NCBI RefSeq assembly: GCF_001662305.1
Contig: NZ_BDEP01000004.1
Location: forward strand, 211,982-275,981
Direction: 5' to 3'
Length of the DNA: 64,000 bases
Source: Halomonas caseinilytica
Lineage (GTDB): Bacteria; Pseudomonadota; Gammaproteobacteria; Pseudomonadales; Halomonadaceae
The notes below the pieces were generated by a model that saw only the letters and a program-made list of their open reading frames with translations, searched no databases and was not told the origin of the DNA. The translations under genes were made by a program, and so were the position numbers. Of this stretch, positions 1 through 9,169 are shown piece after piece (the stretch's first letter is position 1; each line of letters opens with the position of its first letter).

Positions 1-662
1 TGCGAGTGCTGGGCATCCTCACCCAGTCGTTGACGCAGCCGACAGACATGCACGTCGATGGAGCGGTCCAGCGGCGGTGCCGGGCGCCCTCGGGTCAGGT
101 CGAACAGGGCCTCCCGCGAGAGCACCTGCTCGGCATGCTCGAGAAAGACCTGCAGCAACGAGAAATCGGCGCCCGACAAGGCACTGCGCGCGCCCCGCTC
201 GTCGATCAGCTCGCGTGTCACCCGATCCAGCCGCCAGTGACCGAACGCCACGACTCTCGCCATGCCCGGAGCGAGCGCCTCACCACGCGGTCGGCAGCGA
301 CGCAATACGGCCTTGACCCGCGCCAGCAGTTCACGAGGATTGAAGGGCTTGCTCAGGTAGTCGTCGGCACCCAGCTCGAGCCCGAGGATGCGATCGGTCT
401 CGTCGGGGCTGGCGGTCAACATGATGATCGGCACCTCGCTGTCCCGGCGTACCTCACGACAGATGGCGAACCCATCGTCGCCGGGCAGCATCAGATCGAC
501 GATCAGCAAGTCGGGACGCTCGGAGGCGAGCAAGGCGCGCAACGCCGCCGCGTCCTCGGCCATCAGGGCACGATAACCGTGGCACGTCAGGTAGTCGGCG
601 AGCAGGTCGCGGATTTCCGGATCATCATCGACCACGACCAGGGTGGCGGCAGGGGGAGTCAT
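1..662 (-). CDS. OmpR-family response regulator, 3' end cut by window edge
   Basis: DNA-binding response regulator of a two-component system, cytoplasmic. The ATG is at 662-660, and 220 codons are present before the window edge. The receiver domain (residues 6-118) has the acidic cluster D12-D14, phosphoacceptor D56 in VDLMLPGDDG, the switch threonine T83 and K105 in SKPFNPREL. The C-terminal winged helix is nearly complete, with DRSIDVHVCRLRQRLGED near the edge. OmpR is about 239 residues, so roughly 20 are missing. The FNPRELLAR and SIDV segments resemble OmpR itself, but the cognate kinase is outside the window, so I do not give a symbol. The HAD gene upstream on the same strand is separated by about 150 bp. 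Confidence 0.88.
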   Translation of the reverse strand, partial: MTPPAATLVVVDDDPEIRDLLADYLTCHGYRALMAEDAAALRALLASERPDLLIVDLMLPGDDGFAICREVRRDSEVPIIMLTASPDETDRILGLELGADDYLSKPFNPRELLARVKAVLRRCRPRGEALAPGMARVVAFGHWRLDRVTRELIDERGARSALSGADFSLLQVFLEHAEQVLSREALFDLTRGRPAPPLDRSIDVHVCRLRQRLGEDAQHS

Positions 663-811
663 CGGCACTGTCACCGGCATCGGTGGCGCTCGGCGAGCGC
701 CGTCTCGAAGTGTGTCATGCCCGATACTCTAGGCTCGTCCAACGGGGCTGGCGATACCACCAAGGTGGCAACATCGGCCATCGGAGTGCAACGCCGGCTC
801 CTTCTCGTCCC

Positions 812-1609
812 TTAAAGCGCGAAGCGCTCGATCAGACGTTGCGCCACGGCGGCCTGGTCGTGCGGGCCGATGCGCCGAGCGGCGGGCACCGCTTCCATCA
901 GGGCCGGATGGGCATTGGCCATCACGTGGGCCTCGCCGACCAGATCGAGCATCTCGATGTCGTTGCGATTGTCGCCGAAGGCCAGGCAGCGCTCGGCCGG
1001 GATGCCCAGCGCCGCCAGCAAGGCGGACAAGGCCGTGCCCTTGTTGACCCCGCCGGCCATGATCTCCAGCGAGTTGTCCATGGAATAGGTGATATGCAGC
1101 TCACTTGCCGCGCGATGCCGCGCCTGTTGCTCCAGCTCGCCGAGCATGGCGGGCTCACCGATGTAGAGCACCTTGCCTACGCCCGCGCCATCCAGGCCTT
1201 CGAGGTCGGCCACCCGATAGCCGAAGCCGGTATGTGCATGCAGGGCCAGCAACTCAGGCGCCGGCGCATCGATCAGCCATTCATCGTCATGGTAGAGGTT
1301 GAGTCGCACCGCCTCGGGACGCGGCAACCGGATCAGCTCGCGCGCCAGCTCGGTCGGCAAGGGGCGCGCCTCGAGCAGGCGACCGTCCGGCGCATGGGTA
1401 TAGGCCCCGTTGGTGCTGATGATGTGGGCCTCGACACCGAGGCGGTCGCGAAATGCTAGGATGTCGCGATAGTGACGACCGGAGGCCAGCACGATGTGAT
1501 GTCCCTGCCCCGCCAGGGCGCGCAGGGTATCGACTGTCACATCCGCCAGCGCGTGGTCGGCGCCGAGCAGGGTTCCGTCGAGATCCGTGACGATCAGGTG
1601 AGCCGTCAT
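812..1609 (-). CDS. HAD-superfamily (Cof-type) sugar-phosphate phosphatase
   Basis: 265-residue Cof/HAD IIB hydrolase, presumably a cytoplasmic phosphatase of sugar phosphates or similar metabolites. Motif I is DLDGT at residues 9-13 (nucleophile D9, acid D11). Motif II is the serine in VLASGRHY, and the motif IV acidic loop is GDNRNDIEML near residue 217. The cap domain lies between motifs II and IV. The start at 1609 is preceded by GAGGGA at good spacing. It follows nagE by about 130 bp on the same strand and may be co-transcribed with the nag operon, where it could act as a phosphatase relieving sugar-phosphate stress. That role is inferred; substrate specificity cannot be read from the sequence. 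Confidence 0.85.
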   Translation of the reverse strand: MTAHLIVTDLDGTLLGADHALADVTVDTLRALAGQGHHIVLASGRHYRDILAFRDRLGVEAHIISTNGAYTHAPDGRLLEARPLPTELARELIRLPRPEAVRLNLYHDDEWLIDAPAPELLALHAHTGFGYRVADLEGLDGAGVGKVLYIGEPAMLGELEQQARHRAASELHITYSMDNSLEIMAGGVNKGTALSALLAALGIPAERCLAFGDNRNDIEMLDLVGEAHVMANAHPALMEAVPAARRIGPHDQAAVAQRLIERFAL

Positions 1610-1738
1610 GCGTTGTCCCTCACACGATGAATGAGCCGCCAGTCTAGCAGCCCGCCCGGGGCGATGCCCCGAACGGGATGACTCAGCGTTTTCCGCACGG
1701 CTCGCGTGATGGCAGGCCCGGTGGCCACCGGACGACGC

Positions 1739-3433
1739 TCAGTCGTGCTTCGCCAGGGAGGCGGCAATGGTAGCGGCCTGCGGACCGACCACCAGATGCC
1801 AGGTACGCTCGCCGACGGCCATGGAACCGAAGCACCCCAGGGTCTTCAGCGCCGCCGTATCGAGCGAGGCCTCGTCATGCAGCTCGACGCGCAGGCGCGT
1901 GCCGGCCCGGGCAGCAAGATGGCGCAGGTTGTCGCGTCCGCCCAGCGCCGCCAGCCAGGCGGCGACCTGATCCTCGGGCAACGCCGCTTCGGTGGCGTCT
2001 TCTGCCGACTGGTGCGGCGTATCGACCTCCGCTACCGGCGGCTCGACGCCGGCTGCCGCCACGGCAGCACGAATTTCGTCGGCCACGCCATCGGCAATGG
2101 GGCCAAGCACGACCTGCAGGCCGCCACCGCCGAGGCGCATCACGCCGCGCGAACCCAGCGACTTGAGCGCCGGCTCATCGATGGCCTCGGCATCGGCCAG
2201 CACCAGGCGCAGCCGCGTGGTACAGGCGCCGACGCTCTGCAGGTTGCTCGCCCCGCCGAGAGCCGCGACGAAGGCCGGTCCCCGCTCGCTGGCCTGCCCT
2301 TCCGTCGGGCGGGACATGGCGATTTCCTCGTCACGGCCCGGCGTGGGCAGGTCGAAGCGCTGGATCGCCCAGCGGAAGACACCGTAGTAGATCACGAACA
2401 TGGCCAGGCCGACCGGTAGCATCAGCCAGCCATTGGTGGACAGGCCGTAGGACAGGGCATAGTCGAAGGCACCAGCCGAGAAGGTAAAGCCAAGCTTCAC
2501 GTCGAGCAGCTGCATCAGCGCCATGGACAGGCCGGTCATCACCGCATGGAACACATAGAGCAGCGGCGCCAGGAACATGAAGGTGAACTCGATGGGTTCG
2601 GTCACCCCGGTCAGAAAGGCCGTCAGCGCCAGCGACATCAACAGGCCACCCACCTGGGCACGTCGCCCCTTGGGCGCCGCGTGGTACATGGCCAGTGCGG
2701 CGGCCGGCAGGCCGAACATCATCACCGGGAAGAAACCGGCCATGAAGCCCCCGGCACTGGGATCACCGGCGAAGAAGCGATTGAGATCCCCCGTGGCACT
2801 ATCGAAACTGCCGAACACGAACCACACGAAGCTGTTGAGCACATGGTGCAGCCCGGTGACGATCAACAGGCGATTGAGCGCCCCATAGACGAACTTGCCG
2901 AGCGCGCCGGCCTCGATCAGCCAGTGGCCCAAGCTATCGATGCCCGTCTGGATCGCCGGCCAGCCCCAGCCGAAGACGATGCCGAGCAGCACGGCCGCCA
3001 GTCCCGTGGCGATCGGCACGAAGCGCCGCCCGCCGAAGAAGGCCAGGTATTCCGGCAGCTGGATGGCCCGGTAGCGGTTGTAGATCAGCCCGCCCACGGT
3101 GCCGATGATCACCCCGGCCAGGACGCCCATGTTGATGTCAGGGTTGATGGTGTGAAGCACCGCATCCAGCACCAGGTAACCGACCACTCCGGCCAGCCCC
3201 GCCGCGCCGTTGCTGTCGTCGGCGAAACCGACCGCCAGGCCGATGGCGAAGATCAGCGCCAGATGATCGAAGATCGACTGGCCGGCGGCAGCCACGAAAG
3301 CAATATCCAGCAGGTCGGGCTGGCCCAGTCGCAACAGCAGGCCGGCCACGGGCAATACCGCGATGGGCAGCATCAAGGAACGTCCGAGCAGTTGCAGCCC
3401 GGCCATGAGACGGGAGCCGAGTTGTTGAATCAT
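1739..3433 (-). CDS. nagE: GlcNAc-specific PTS permease, IIC-IIB-IIB
   Basis: Inner-membrane permease that imports and phosphorylates N-acetylglucosamine. Residues 1-360 form the IIC domain with about ten hydrophobic segments and the conserved TGVTEPIEFTF at about 275-285. A linker leads to a IIB domain (about 385-460) with phosphocysteine C404 in GACTTRLRL. A second IIB-like domain (about 488-564) follows, in which the equivalent segment reads AGTRLRVEL, so the cysteine is replaced by A510. The second IIB therefore cannot carry phosphate and is probably structural or regulatory. IIA is supplied in trans by NagF. The start overlaps the nagF stop by 4 nt (ATGA), so translation is probably coupled. 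The gene order matches the Pseudomonas aeruginosa nag cluster. Confidence 0.93.
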   Translation of the reverse strand: MIQQLGSRLMAGLQLLGRSLMLPIAVLPVAGLLLRLGQPDLLDIAFVAAAGQSIFDHLALIFAIGLAVGFADDSNGAAGLAGVVGYLVLDAVLHTINPDINMGVLAGVIIGTVGGLIYNRYRAIQLPEYLAFFGGRRFVPIATGLAAVLLGIVFGWGWPAIQTGIDSLGHWLIEAGALGKFVYGALNRLLIVTGLHHVLNSFVWFVFGSFDSATGDLNRFFAGDPSAGGFMAGFFPVMMFGLPAAALAMYHAAPKGRRAQVGGLLMSLALTAFLTGVTEPIEFTFMFLAPLLYVFHAVMTGLSMALMQLLDVKLGFTFSAGAFDYALSYGLSTNGWLMLPVGLAMFVIYYGVFRWAIQRFDLPTPGRDEEIAMSRPTEGQASERGPAFVAALGGASNLQSVGACTTRLRLVLADAEAIDEPALKSLGSRGVMRLGGGGLQVVLGPIADGVADEIRAAVAAAGVEPPVAEVDTPHQSAEDATEAALPEDQVAAWLAALGGRDNLRHLAARAGTRLRVELHDEASLDTAALKTLGCFGSMAVGERTWHLVVGPQAATIAASLAKHD

Positions 3434-5982
3434 GAGGGGATCCTCTCGGGGGTTATTGTTGTGGTCTCGAATGCAGATTCATGGTGTTCGGCGAGACGTC
3501 GACGCACGCTCGCGGCATCGGGCATCGCCAGCAGGTCCGGCAGCTCGCGCGCCAGGGAGGCAGCATCGAGCCGACGGATCATCGCCTTGACGGCGGCTAC
3601 CCGGGCCGGTTCGACGGACAGTTCATCGACGCCCATCGCCACCAGCAGGGACGCAGCCAGCGGATCGCCGGCCGCCGCACCGCACACCCCAACCGGGCAA
3701 CGTCCAGCCGCTCCTTCGATGGTGGCCTGGATCAGGCGCAGCACGCCGGGGTGCAGGACATCGGCGCGGGCCGCGAGGCGTGGATCCTCACGGTCCATGG
3801 CCAGGGTGTACTGAGTCAGGTCATTGGTGCCGATGGACAGAAAATCGGCCTGTTCGGCGAGACTCGCCGCGCACAAGGCGGCACTCGGCACCTCGACCAT
3901 GGCACCGAGACGGGGCCTCTCGGCAACGCCAAGTTCCGAGACGACGGCCTCGAGCCGCTCGCGTACCCAGGCGAGTTCAGCGACTTCGCTGACCATCGGC
4001 ACCATGATGCGCAGGGCATCCAGCGGGGCGACACCGAGCAAGGCACGCAGTTGGGTGTCGAGCAGTGCCGCCTGGTCATGCCACAGCCGAACCCCGCGCA
4101 CGCCGAGGGCCGGGTTGGGCACCTCGGGCAGGCGCAGATAGGGCAATTGCTTGTCGGCGCCAATATCCAGGGTGCGAATGATCACCGGCTTGCCGCCGAG
4201 TGCCGTCAGGCTGGTCTGGTATTCGTGGCACTGCTCCGCCTCGTCGGGCGCGGACGGGCGCCCCAAGAACAGGAATTCGCTACGCATCAGGCCGACACCA
4301 TCGGCACCGGACTCGGCCGCCAGGCGCGCCTCGCCACTGTCGCCGATGTTCGCTGCCACCTCGACCTCGCGTCCGTCGCGCGTGATCGCCGGCTCAAAGG
4401 CCTCGGCACGCTCGGCCTCACGGCGCTCGGCATCGCGTCGCAGAGCGTCGCGGATCGTCGACAGACGTGCCTCGTCAGGCGCAGGTTCGAGTCGCCCTTC
4501 ATGGGCATCAAGCACCGCGCACTCCCCGACCACGCCCTCGAGCGCCTCGCCCATTGCCACCAGGCAGGGAATGCCGCGTGCGCGGGCCAGGATCGCCACA
4601 TGGGAGGTCGTGCCGCCGCCTTTCAGGCACAGCCCGGCGGGGGCACGCTCGACGAGATCGACGAACTGCGAGGGGGACAGGTCATCCGCCACCAGGATGG
4701 CCCCTTCGGGCACATCGGGCAGCGGGGCCGACCCGGCCTCGGCGAACTCGGCCATGACATGGCGTTGCAGGTCGCGCAGATCGGCCACGCGCCCTGCCAG
4801 CAGAGCGTTGCCGGTGGCACGCAGTTGCTCGGCCTCGTCGTCCAGCGCTTCACGCCAGGCCTGGCCGGCGCTGCGCCCGGCCTCGATGCGTGCCATGGCT
4901 GCCTCGAGCAGGCCCGGATCGTCCAGCCAGGCCAGGTGTGCCTCGAAGATATCCGCTTCGGCGCGCTGGCCCTGACGTTCGGCCTGCTCGCGCGCGCTTT
5001 CCAGCGAGCGCCCAACCCGTTCCAGGGCAGCGCGCAGAGCCTCGCGCTCGACCGCCGCGCCACGCCCGTCATGGGGCACCGCCGGCAGCGGCAGGCTCAC
5101 CGCCACCAGCGGGCCGATCGCCAGGCCAGGGCTGGCAACGAGGCCGGCGATTTCCCCCTCAGCAACAGGTGCCGAAACGGCAGCGTCCGGGGCGGCTGCA
5201 TTCGGCGGCTCGACGCCCTCCGGTGTGGTCAGCAGCTCGGCGGCAGCCGCCAACACAGCCTCGGCCTCATCGCCCCGAGCGCGCAACACGACCTCATCAC
5301 CTTCGGCCAGGCCGAGATTCATCAGGGCGCTCACGCTGTCACCACGCGCCTCGGCGCCCCCATGCTCGAGCCGCATCTCAGCGTCGTGTCGCTTCACGAT
5401 GGCACGCACCCTGGCGGCGGGCCGGGCGTGCAAGCCGGCTTCCAGGGCCAGCGTCACACGGCGCTCATGCCATGGCCCGGTGTGCTCGGTCGTGGTCTCA
5501 ACGGACGTCTCGTCGGGCGTCAAGCTCATCAGCGCTTCACCGCGCTCGACACGCTCGCCCGTGGCACCCGCCTCGAGACGCAGACGCCAGCCAGCATCAT
5601 CGGTCACCACCAGCGGCGTGATCAGTGAGCTGGCCTGCTCGGCCAGCAACTCGGGATCGAAACGGCACAGAGGGTCACCGGCTTTCACCCGCTGCCCTAC
5701 CTCGACCAGGAGATCGATGCCCCGCCCTTGCAGTTCGACGGTATCCAGCCCCAGATGCAGCAACACTTCGACGCCCTGCTCGCTTCGCAGGCTCAGGGCG
5801 TGCCGAGTCTTGGCACACTGCACGACCTCGCCGTCACAAGGCGCATGCAGGGTGGTTTCCAGGGGGTCCAGGGCAATTCCCTCACCCAGGGTTCCGCCAG
5901 CGAAGACCGGATCCGGGACATCGGACAAGAGCGTCACGATGCCAGTGGCCGGGGCCACCAGCGTCAGTTTGGAGGAAGACAT
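3430..5982 (-). CDS. nagF: Fused PTS phosphotransferase IIA-HPr-Enzyme I
   Basis: 850-residue cytoplasmic fusion carrying the whole soluble PTS relay. Residues 1-155 are a glucose-type IIA domain with the histidine pair H61 and H76 (the latter in LLHLGLDTV). Residues 172-255 are HPr, with H185 in GLHARPAA and the regulatory-serine region SVSALMNLGL. Residues from about 278 are Enzyme I, with phosphohistidine H461 in GGGTTSHVAILARARG, the PEP-binding RSEFLFLGR, GTNDLTQYTLAMDRED and the cysteine in CPVGVCGAA. Phosphate passes from PEP through EI, HPr and IIA to NagE. An Ala/Pro-rich linker separates HPr from EI. It lies 57 bp after nagB-II and overlaps nagE. A good CGGAG Shine-Dalgarno supports the start. 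Confidence 0.93.
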   Translation of the reverse strand: MSSSKLTLVAPATGIVTLLSDVPDPVFAGGTLGEGIALDPLETTLHAPCDGEVVQCAKTRHALSLRSEQGVEVLLHLGLDTVELQGRGIDLLVEVGQRVKAGDPLCRFDPELLAEQASSLITPLVVTDDAGWRLRLEAGATGERVERGEALMSLTPDETSVETTTEHTGPWHERRVTLALEAGLHARPAARVRAIVKRHDAEMRLEHGGAEARGDSVSALMNLGLAEGDEVVLRARGDEAEAVLAAAAELLTTPEGVEPPNAAAPDAAVSAPVAEGEIAGLVASPGLAIGPLVAVSLPLPAVPHDGRGAAVEREALRAALERVGRSLESAREQAERQGQRAEADIFEAHLAWLDDPGLLEAAMARIEAGRSAGQAWREALDDEAEQLRATGNALLAGRVADLRDLQRHVMAEFAEAGSAPLPDVPEGAILVADDLSPSQFVDLVERAPAGLCLKGGGTTSHVAILARARGIPCLVAMGEALEGVVGECAVLDAHEGRLEPAPDEARLSTIRDALRRDAERREAERAEAFEPAITRDGREVEVAANIGDSGEARLAAESGADGVGLMRSEFLFLGRPSAPDEAEQCHEYQTSLTALGGKPVIIRTLDIGADKQLPYLRLPEVPNPALGVRGVRLWHDQAALLDTQLRALLGVAPLDALRIMVPMVSEVAELAWVRERLEAVVSELGVAERPRLGAMVEVPSAALCAASLAEQADFLSIGTNDLTQYTLAMDREDPRLAARADVLHPGVLRLIQATIEGAAGRCPVGVCGAAAGDPLAASLLVAMGVDELSVEPARVAAVKAMIRRLDAASLARELPDLLAMPDAASVRRRLAEHHESAFETTTITPERIPS

Positions 5983-6039
5983 GATCGACTCCGATACGTT
6001 GTTGTTGTCGCAGTCTCAGGCACAAGTCACACCCGAGAC

Positions 6040-7059
6040 TTACAACGTGCAAGTAACCTTGTGCAGATGCCGCGGTTGATCCGGATCGCTACCCCTGGCC
6101 TCGGCGAGTTCCGCCGCCATGCGGTAGAAACTCTGGATCACCGACAGTGGCTGCAGGTCCTCGTGACCGGCATCGCTCAACGTCAGGTGGCGCCCGGCCA
6201 CCGACTCGTCGGCGGCCAGCAGCACCCGGGCACCGACGTCGCCGAGCCAATCGGCCAGTTCCAGCAATCCGGCCTGCTCGGCGCCGGGAGGCGCGAACAC
6301 CAGCACCGGATAGCCGGCCTCGACCAGCGCCATGGGGCCATGCCGCACCTCGGCACCACTGAACGGCTCGGCCTGGATGGCACAGGTTTCCTTGAACTTG
6401 AGGGCCGCTTCCTGGGCAACTGCCAGGCCTGCACCGCGACCGATCACCATCAGGCGGTCGGCACCGGCAAGCGCCTCGACCGCCTCCCTCCAGTCCTGGT
6501 CGGCTGCCTGACCCAGACGTTCCGGCAAGGTATCCAGGGCGGCCAGCAGGTCTTGATCCTGCGTCCAGTGAGCCAGCAACTGGGCGGCGGCAGAGAGCGT
6601 CGCCAGGTAGCTCTTGGTGGCCGCCACGCTGCGCTCTTCGCCGGCGTACAAAGGCACCTCGAGATCGCTGGCCCGGCCCAGCGGCGACTCCGGCGTATTG
6701 ACCAACGCCAGGGTTCGGGCTCCGCCCCGCGCCAGCGCTTCCTGGGTGGCCACCAGGTCCGGGCTCTGGCCGGACTGCGAGATAGCCACCGCCAATTGCC
6801 CGTCGAGATGCCAGGACGCCTTGGCCAGCGTCGACAGCGAGGGCGGCAGCGAGGCCACGGGAATACCCAGCCGCTTCATGCAGAGATAGGCGAAATAGGC
6901 CGCGGCATGATCGGAGCTGCCCCGGGCCACGGTCATGCCGGCGGATGGCGGCCGTTCGCGCAATTGCGCGCCCAGTGATGCCAGCACGTCGGCGTTGCGC
7001 TGCAATTGGCCGCGAATGCGTTCCGGGGCATTGCGCGCTTCTTCAAGCATCAGTGACAT
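6040..7059 (-). CDS. nagB-II: SIS-domain glucosamine-6-phosphate deaminase (NagB-II type)
   Basis: 339-residue protein of two SIS domains with no N-terminal glutaminase domain. That composition separates NagB-II deaminases and related isomerases from GlmS. Visible features are GMTVARGSSDHAA in the first SIS domain, AISQSGQSPD, ATKSYLATL, and MVIGRGAG with the substrate-pocket glutamate region EAALKFKETCAIQAEPF in the second. The expected reaction is glucosamine-6-phosphate to fructose-6-phosphate plus ammonia, completing GlcNAc catabolism. Assignment rests on family plus position between nagA and nagF, since classic NagB is absent. It overlaps the nagA 3' end by 17 nt and has an AAGGAG ribosome site. 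Confidence 0.88.
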   Translation of the reverse strand: MSLMLEEARNAPERIRGQLQRNADVLASLGAQLRERPPSAGMTVARGSSDHAAAYFAYLCMKRLGIPVASLPPSLSTLAKASWHLDGQLAVAISQSGQSPDLVATQEALARGGARTLALVNTPESPLGRASDLEVPLYAGEERSVAATKSYLATLSAAAQLLAHWTQDQDLLAALDTLPERLGQAADQDWREAVEALAGADRLMVIGRGAGLAVAQEAALKFKETCAIQAEPFSGAEVRHGPMALVEAGYPVLVFAPPGAEQAGLLELADWLGDVGARVLLAADESVAGRHLTLSDAGHEDLQPLSVIQSFYRMAAELAEARGSDPDQPRHLHKVTCTL

Positions 7060-8164
7060 GAGCGTCTCCTTCTGCGACGAGCCGGCCGCCGATATGGACG
7101 GCTCTGAGGTTCAATCGAGAATCCAGTTCCACCAGATCGGCATGCGCGCCCTCGGTCAGGCGCCCCAGGTCGTGGCGTCCCAGGAAATCGGCGGGATAGC
7201 GGGAAAGTCGGTCGGAGGCTTCGGCCAGGGTCTGGCCGAGGCCGACCAGGTTGCGCAGCGCCTGGTCCATGGTGAGGGTACTGCCCGCCAGGGTGCCATC
7301 GGCCAGGCGCACGCCGCCCAGGCATTTGGTGACCGCCTGCTCGCCGAGGCGATATTCGCCATCGGGCATGCCCGCCGCGGCGGTGGAGTCGGTCACGGCA
7401 TAAAGATGGGGAATACAGCGCAGGGCGGCGCGGATGGCACCGGGGTGCACATGCAGCAGATCGGGAATCAGCTCGGCGTATTGCGCATGCGCCATGGCGG
7501 CGCCCACCATGCCGGGCTTGCGGTGGTGCAATCCGGACATGGCATTGAATAGGTGGGTAAAGCCACAGGCGCCATGCTCCAGCGCCGCCACGCCTTCCTC
7601 GTAAGTGCCCAGCGTATGGCCGATCTGCACGCGCACGCCTCGCTCGCTGAGCTGCTCGATCAGCGTCAGGTGACCTGCCAGCTCCGGCGCCAGGGTCAAC
7701 AGCACGATCGGTGCCAGCCGGCGCAGTTCCTCGATGTCCTCGAGCACGCCGAGCCGGGCATGGGACGGTTGGGCGCCAAGCTTGCCCGGGTTGATGTAAG
7801 GGCCTTCCAGGTGCACCCCCAGCACGCGACTGGCTGTCGGGTCCGGCGCTTCCATGTAGGCGCCGACATCCCCCAACACACGCCGGGTATCGTCATCCGG
7901 TGCCGTCATGGTGGTGGCCAGCAGGCTGGTAGTACCGAAGCGCACATGAGTGCGCGCCACCGTGGCCACCGACGCGCCGCCCTCCATGACATCGGCGCCG
8001 CCACCACCGTGCACGTGCAGGTCGATGAACCCCGGCAACAGGCGCGGCAAGTCATTGCTCTCGGGGTCGACCGGTTCACCGTCGATGCGGCTGATGCGGC
8101 CTTCGTGCCAATGCAGCTCGCCGAGCCGCCAACCGTCGGGTGTCAGGATATTGCCGTAGCGCAT
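7043..8164 (-). CDS. nagA: N-acetylglucosamine-6-phosphate deacetylase
   Basis: 373-residue amidohydrolase that removes acetate from GlcNAc-6-phosphate in the cytoplasm. The metal-site HxH occurs in GFIDLHVHGGGG (about residue 50), followed by the EGPYINPGKLGA segment, IGHTLGTYEEG, FTHLFNAMSGLHHR and the catalytic aspartate in AVTDSTAAAG. The frame is open further upstream to 8608, but the ATG at 8164 has GGGAG in front and gives a protein of the usual family length beginning with the typical N-terminal strand MRYGNILTPDG. Upstream codons would run into nagR on the same strand, so I reject the longer form. The 3' end overlaps nagB-II by 17 nt. Confidence 0.94.
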   Translation of the reverse strand: MRYGNILTPDGWRLGELHWHEGRISRIDGEPVDPESNDLPRLLPGFIDLHVHGGGGADVMEGGASVATVARTHVRFGTTSLLATTMTAPDDDTRRVLGDVGAYMEAPDPTASRVLGVHLEGPYINPGKLGAQPSHARLGVLEDIEELRRLAPIVLLTLAPELAGHLTLIEQLSERGVRVQIGHTLGTYEEGVAALEHGACGFTHLFNAMSGLHHRKPGMVGAAMAHAQYAELIPDLLHVHPGAIRAALRCIPHLYAVTDSTAAAGMPDGEYRLGEQAVTKCLGGVRLADGTLAGSTLTMDQALRNLVGLGQTLAEASDRLSRYPADFLGRHDLGRLTEGAHADLVELDSRLNLRAVHIGGRLVAEGDAHVTDA

Positions 8165-8196
8165 GGTGTCTCCCGGTTCCTTCTCAATGTCAGAAG

Positions 8197-8931
8197 TCAG
8201 CGTGTCAGCTCGACGATGAAGTCGTAGTAATCGGTGCGGCAGTAGGTGACGGTCAGTTCCGCCGGCGTGCCATCGATCAGATAGCCCTGGCGCGTCACCT
8301 TGAGCAGGGCCTGCCCCTCCGGCACCTCGGCCAGCCGCGCCAGCTCGGCATCGGCATTGACCGCCGTGACGTGCTGCAGCGCGCGCACCACCGGCCGGCC
8401 CGCCTCTTCCAGAAAGGCATACAGCGAATCCCCCACGCCCTGGGGATCGTCGAGTACCGACTGCGGCAGGCAGCTCTCCTCGACCGCCATGACCACGCCA
8501 TCCGCCAGGCGCAAGCGCTTGAGCCGCGCGACCCGGGCATCGCCGCCCAGGCCGAGGCGCAGGCTCTCGTCGGCCGAAGGGGCGGCCAGGCTGCGTGACA
8601 ACCAGCACGAACGCGGCGCGAAGCCACGCTGGGTCAGCATCTCGGTGAAGCTCACCAGGCGCGTCAGGGGCTGGTTGAGGCGCGGCGTGATGAAGGTGCC
8701 GGAACCTCGGGTGCGACGGATCAACCCGCGTTCGGCCAACTGATCCAGCGCCTTGCGCGCCGTGATCCGCGAGACCTCCAGCGACTCGGCCAGAGCCCGC
8801 TCGGAGGGCAGGGCCTCACCGGCCTGCCAGGCCCCCTCCTCGATGGCATCTTCCAGTCGGCTCGCCAACTGATGGTACAGCGGCGTGGACAGGCCGGGAT
8901 CGAGGTGAAGTTGCTCAAATCGAGGATCCAT
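8197..8931 (-). CDS. nagR: GntR/HutC-family repressor of the nag operon
   Basis: Cytoplasmic transcription factor of 244 residues. The N-terminal winged helix-turn-helix (about residues 12-75) contains STPLYHQLASRLEDAI and PSERALAESLEVSRITARK. The C-terminal UTRA ligand-binding domain (about 90-240) contains RGSGTFI, ESCLPQSVLDD and the closing YCRTDYYDFIVEL. It is the first gene of the nag cluster and by family precedent (NagR/DasR) should respond to phosphorylated amino sugars. I chose the ATG at 8931; an in-frame ATG at 8943 adds four residues but has no ribosome site. The nagA start lies 32 bp downstream. Likely operators are in the upstream gap (see 8956-8997). Confidence 0.9.
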   Translation of the reverse strand: MDPRFEQLHLDPGLSTPLYHQLASRLEDAIEEGAWQAGEALPSERALAESLEVSRITARKALDQLAERGLIRRTRGSGTFITPRLNQPLTRLVSFTEMLTQRGFAPRSCWLSRSLAAPSADESLRLGLGGDARVARLKRLRLADGVVMAVEESCLPQSVLDDPQGVGDSLYAFLEEAGRPVVRALQHVTAVNADAELARLAEVPEGQALLKVTRQGYLIDGTPAELTVTYCRTDYYDFIVELTR

Positions 8932-8955
8932 GATCGCTCTCATGCCGCATTATGA

Positions 8956-8997
8956 TAAGACCAATATAGACCACCAACCATACCAATTAAATACCAC
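8956..8997. promoter_or_regulatory. Putative NagR operator: phased ACCA half-sites
   Basis: This is the AT-rich patch directly in front of nagR. It carries AGACCA at 8958-8963 and 8968-8973, then ATACCA at 8980-8985 and 8991-8996, so the ACCA cores are about 10-12 bp apart on one helical face. The reverse strand reads TGGTCTATATTGGTCT, which resembles the half-sites (TGGTCT) of known NagR/DasR operators. Binding by NagR is inferred from the match and position. Confidence 0.45.
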
Positions 8998-9109
8998 TTG
9001 TCTTATACCTTGGTCCGACCCGCCTCTCCGAGGCACCGCACAGGCACGCCGCGGCCAGCCCGCCGACGACTCCGCGCCAGTCTCGACCGGAATCGCCACC
9101 CTGCCGCGA

Positions 9110-9138
9110 TTGGCGTGGGCCGACGGAATCCGTATAGT
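9110..9138 (+). promoter_or_regulatory. Sigma70-type promoter for rnb
   Basis: TTGGCG at 9110-9115 and TATAGT at 9133-9138 are separated by 17 bp and lie about 32 bp before the rnb ATG. The predicted start near 9145 leaves a leader of about 25 nt. Confidence 0.6.
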
Positions 9139-9169
9139 GGCCCCCTTATCCCGCCATTCGATCGTTATC

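Noticed and set aside
1649..1676. CCCGCCCGGGGC/GCCCCGAACGGG hairpin between nagE and the HAD gene
   Set aside because: Two mismatches in the stem and no U-tract on either strand; not a credible terminator.
3481..5628. A 715-codon open frame on the plus strand opposite nagF
   Set aside because: Antisense to a gene with clear IIA, HPr and EI motifs; its composition is a GC-skew artefact with no ribosome site or known domain.
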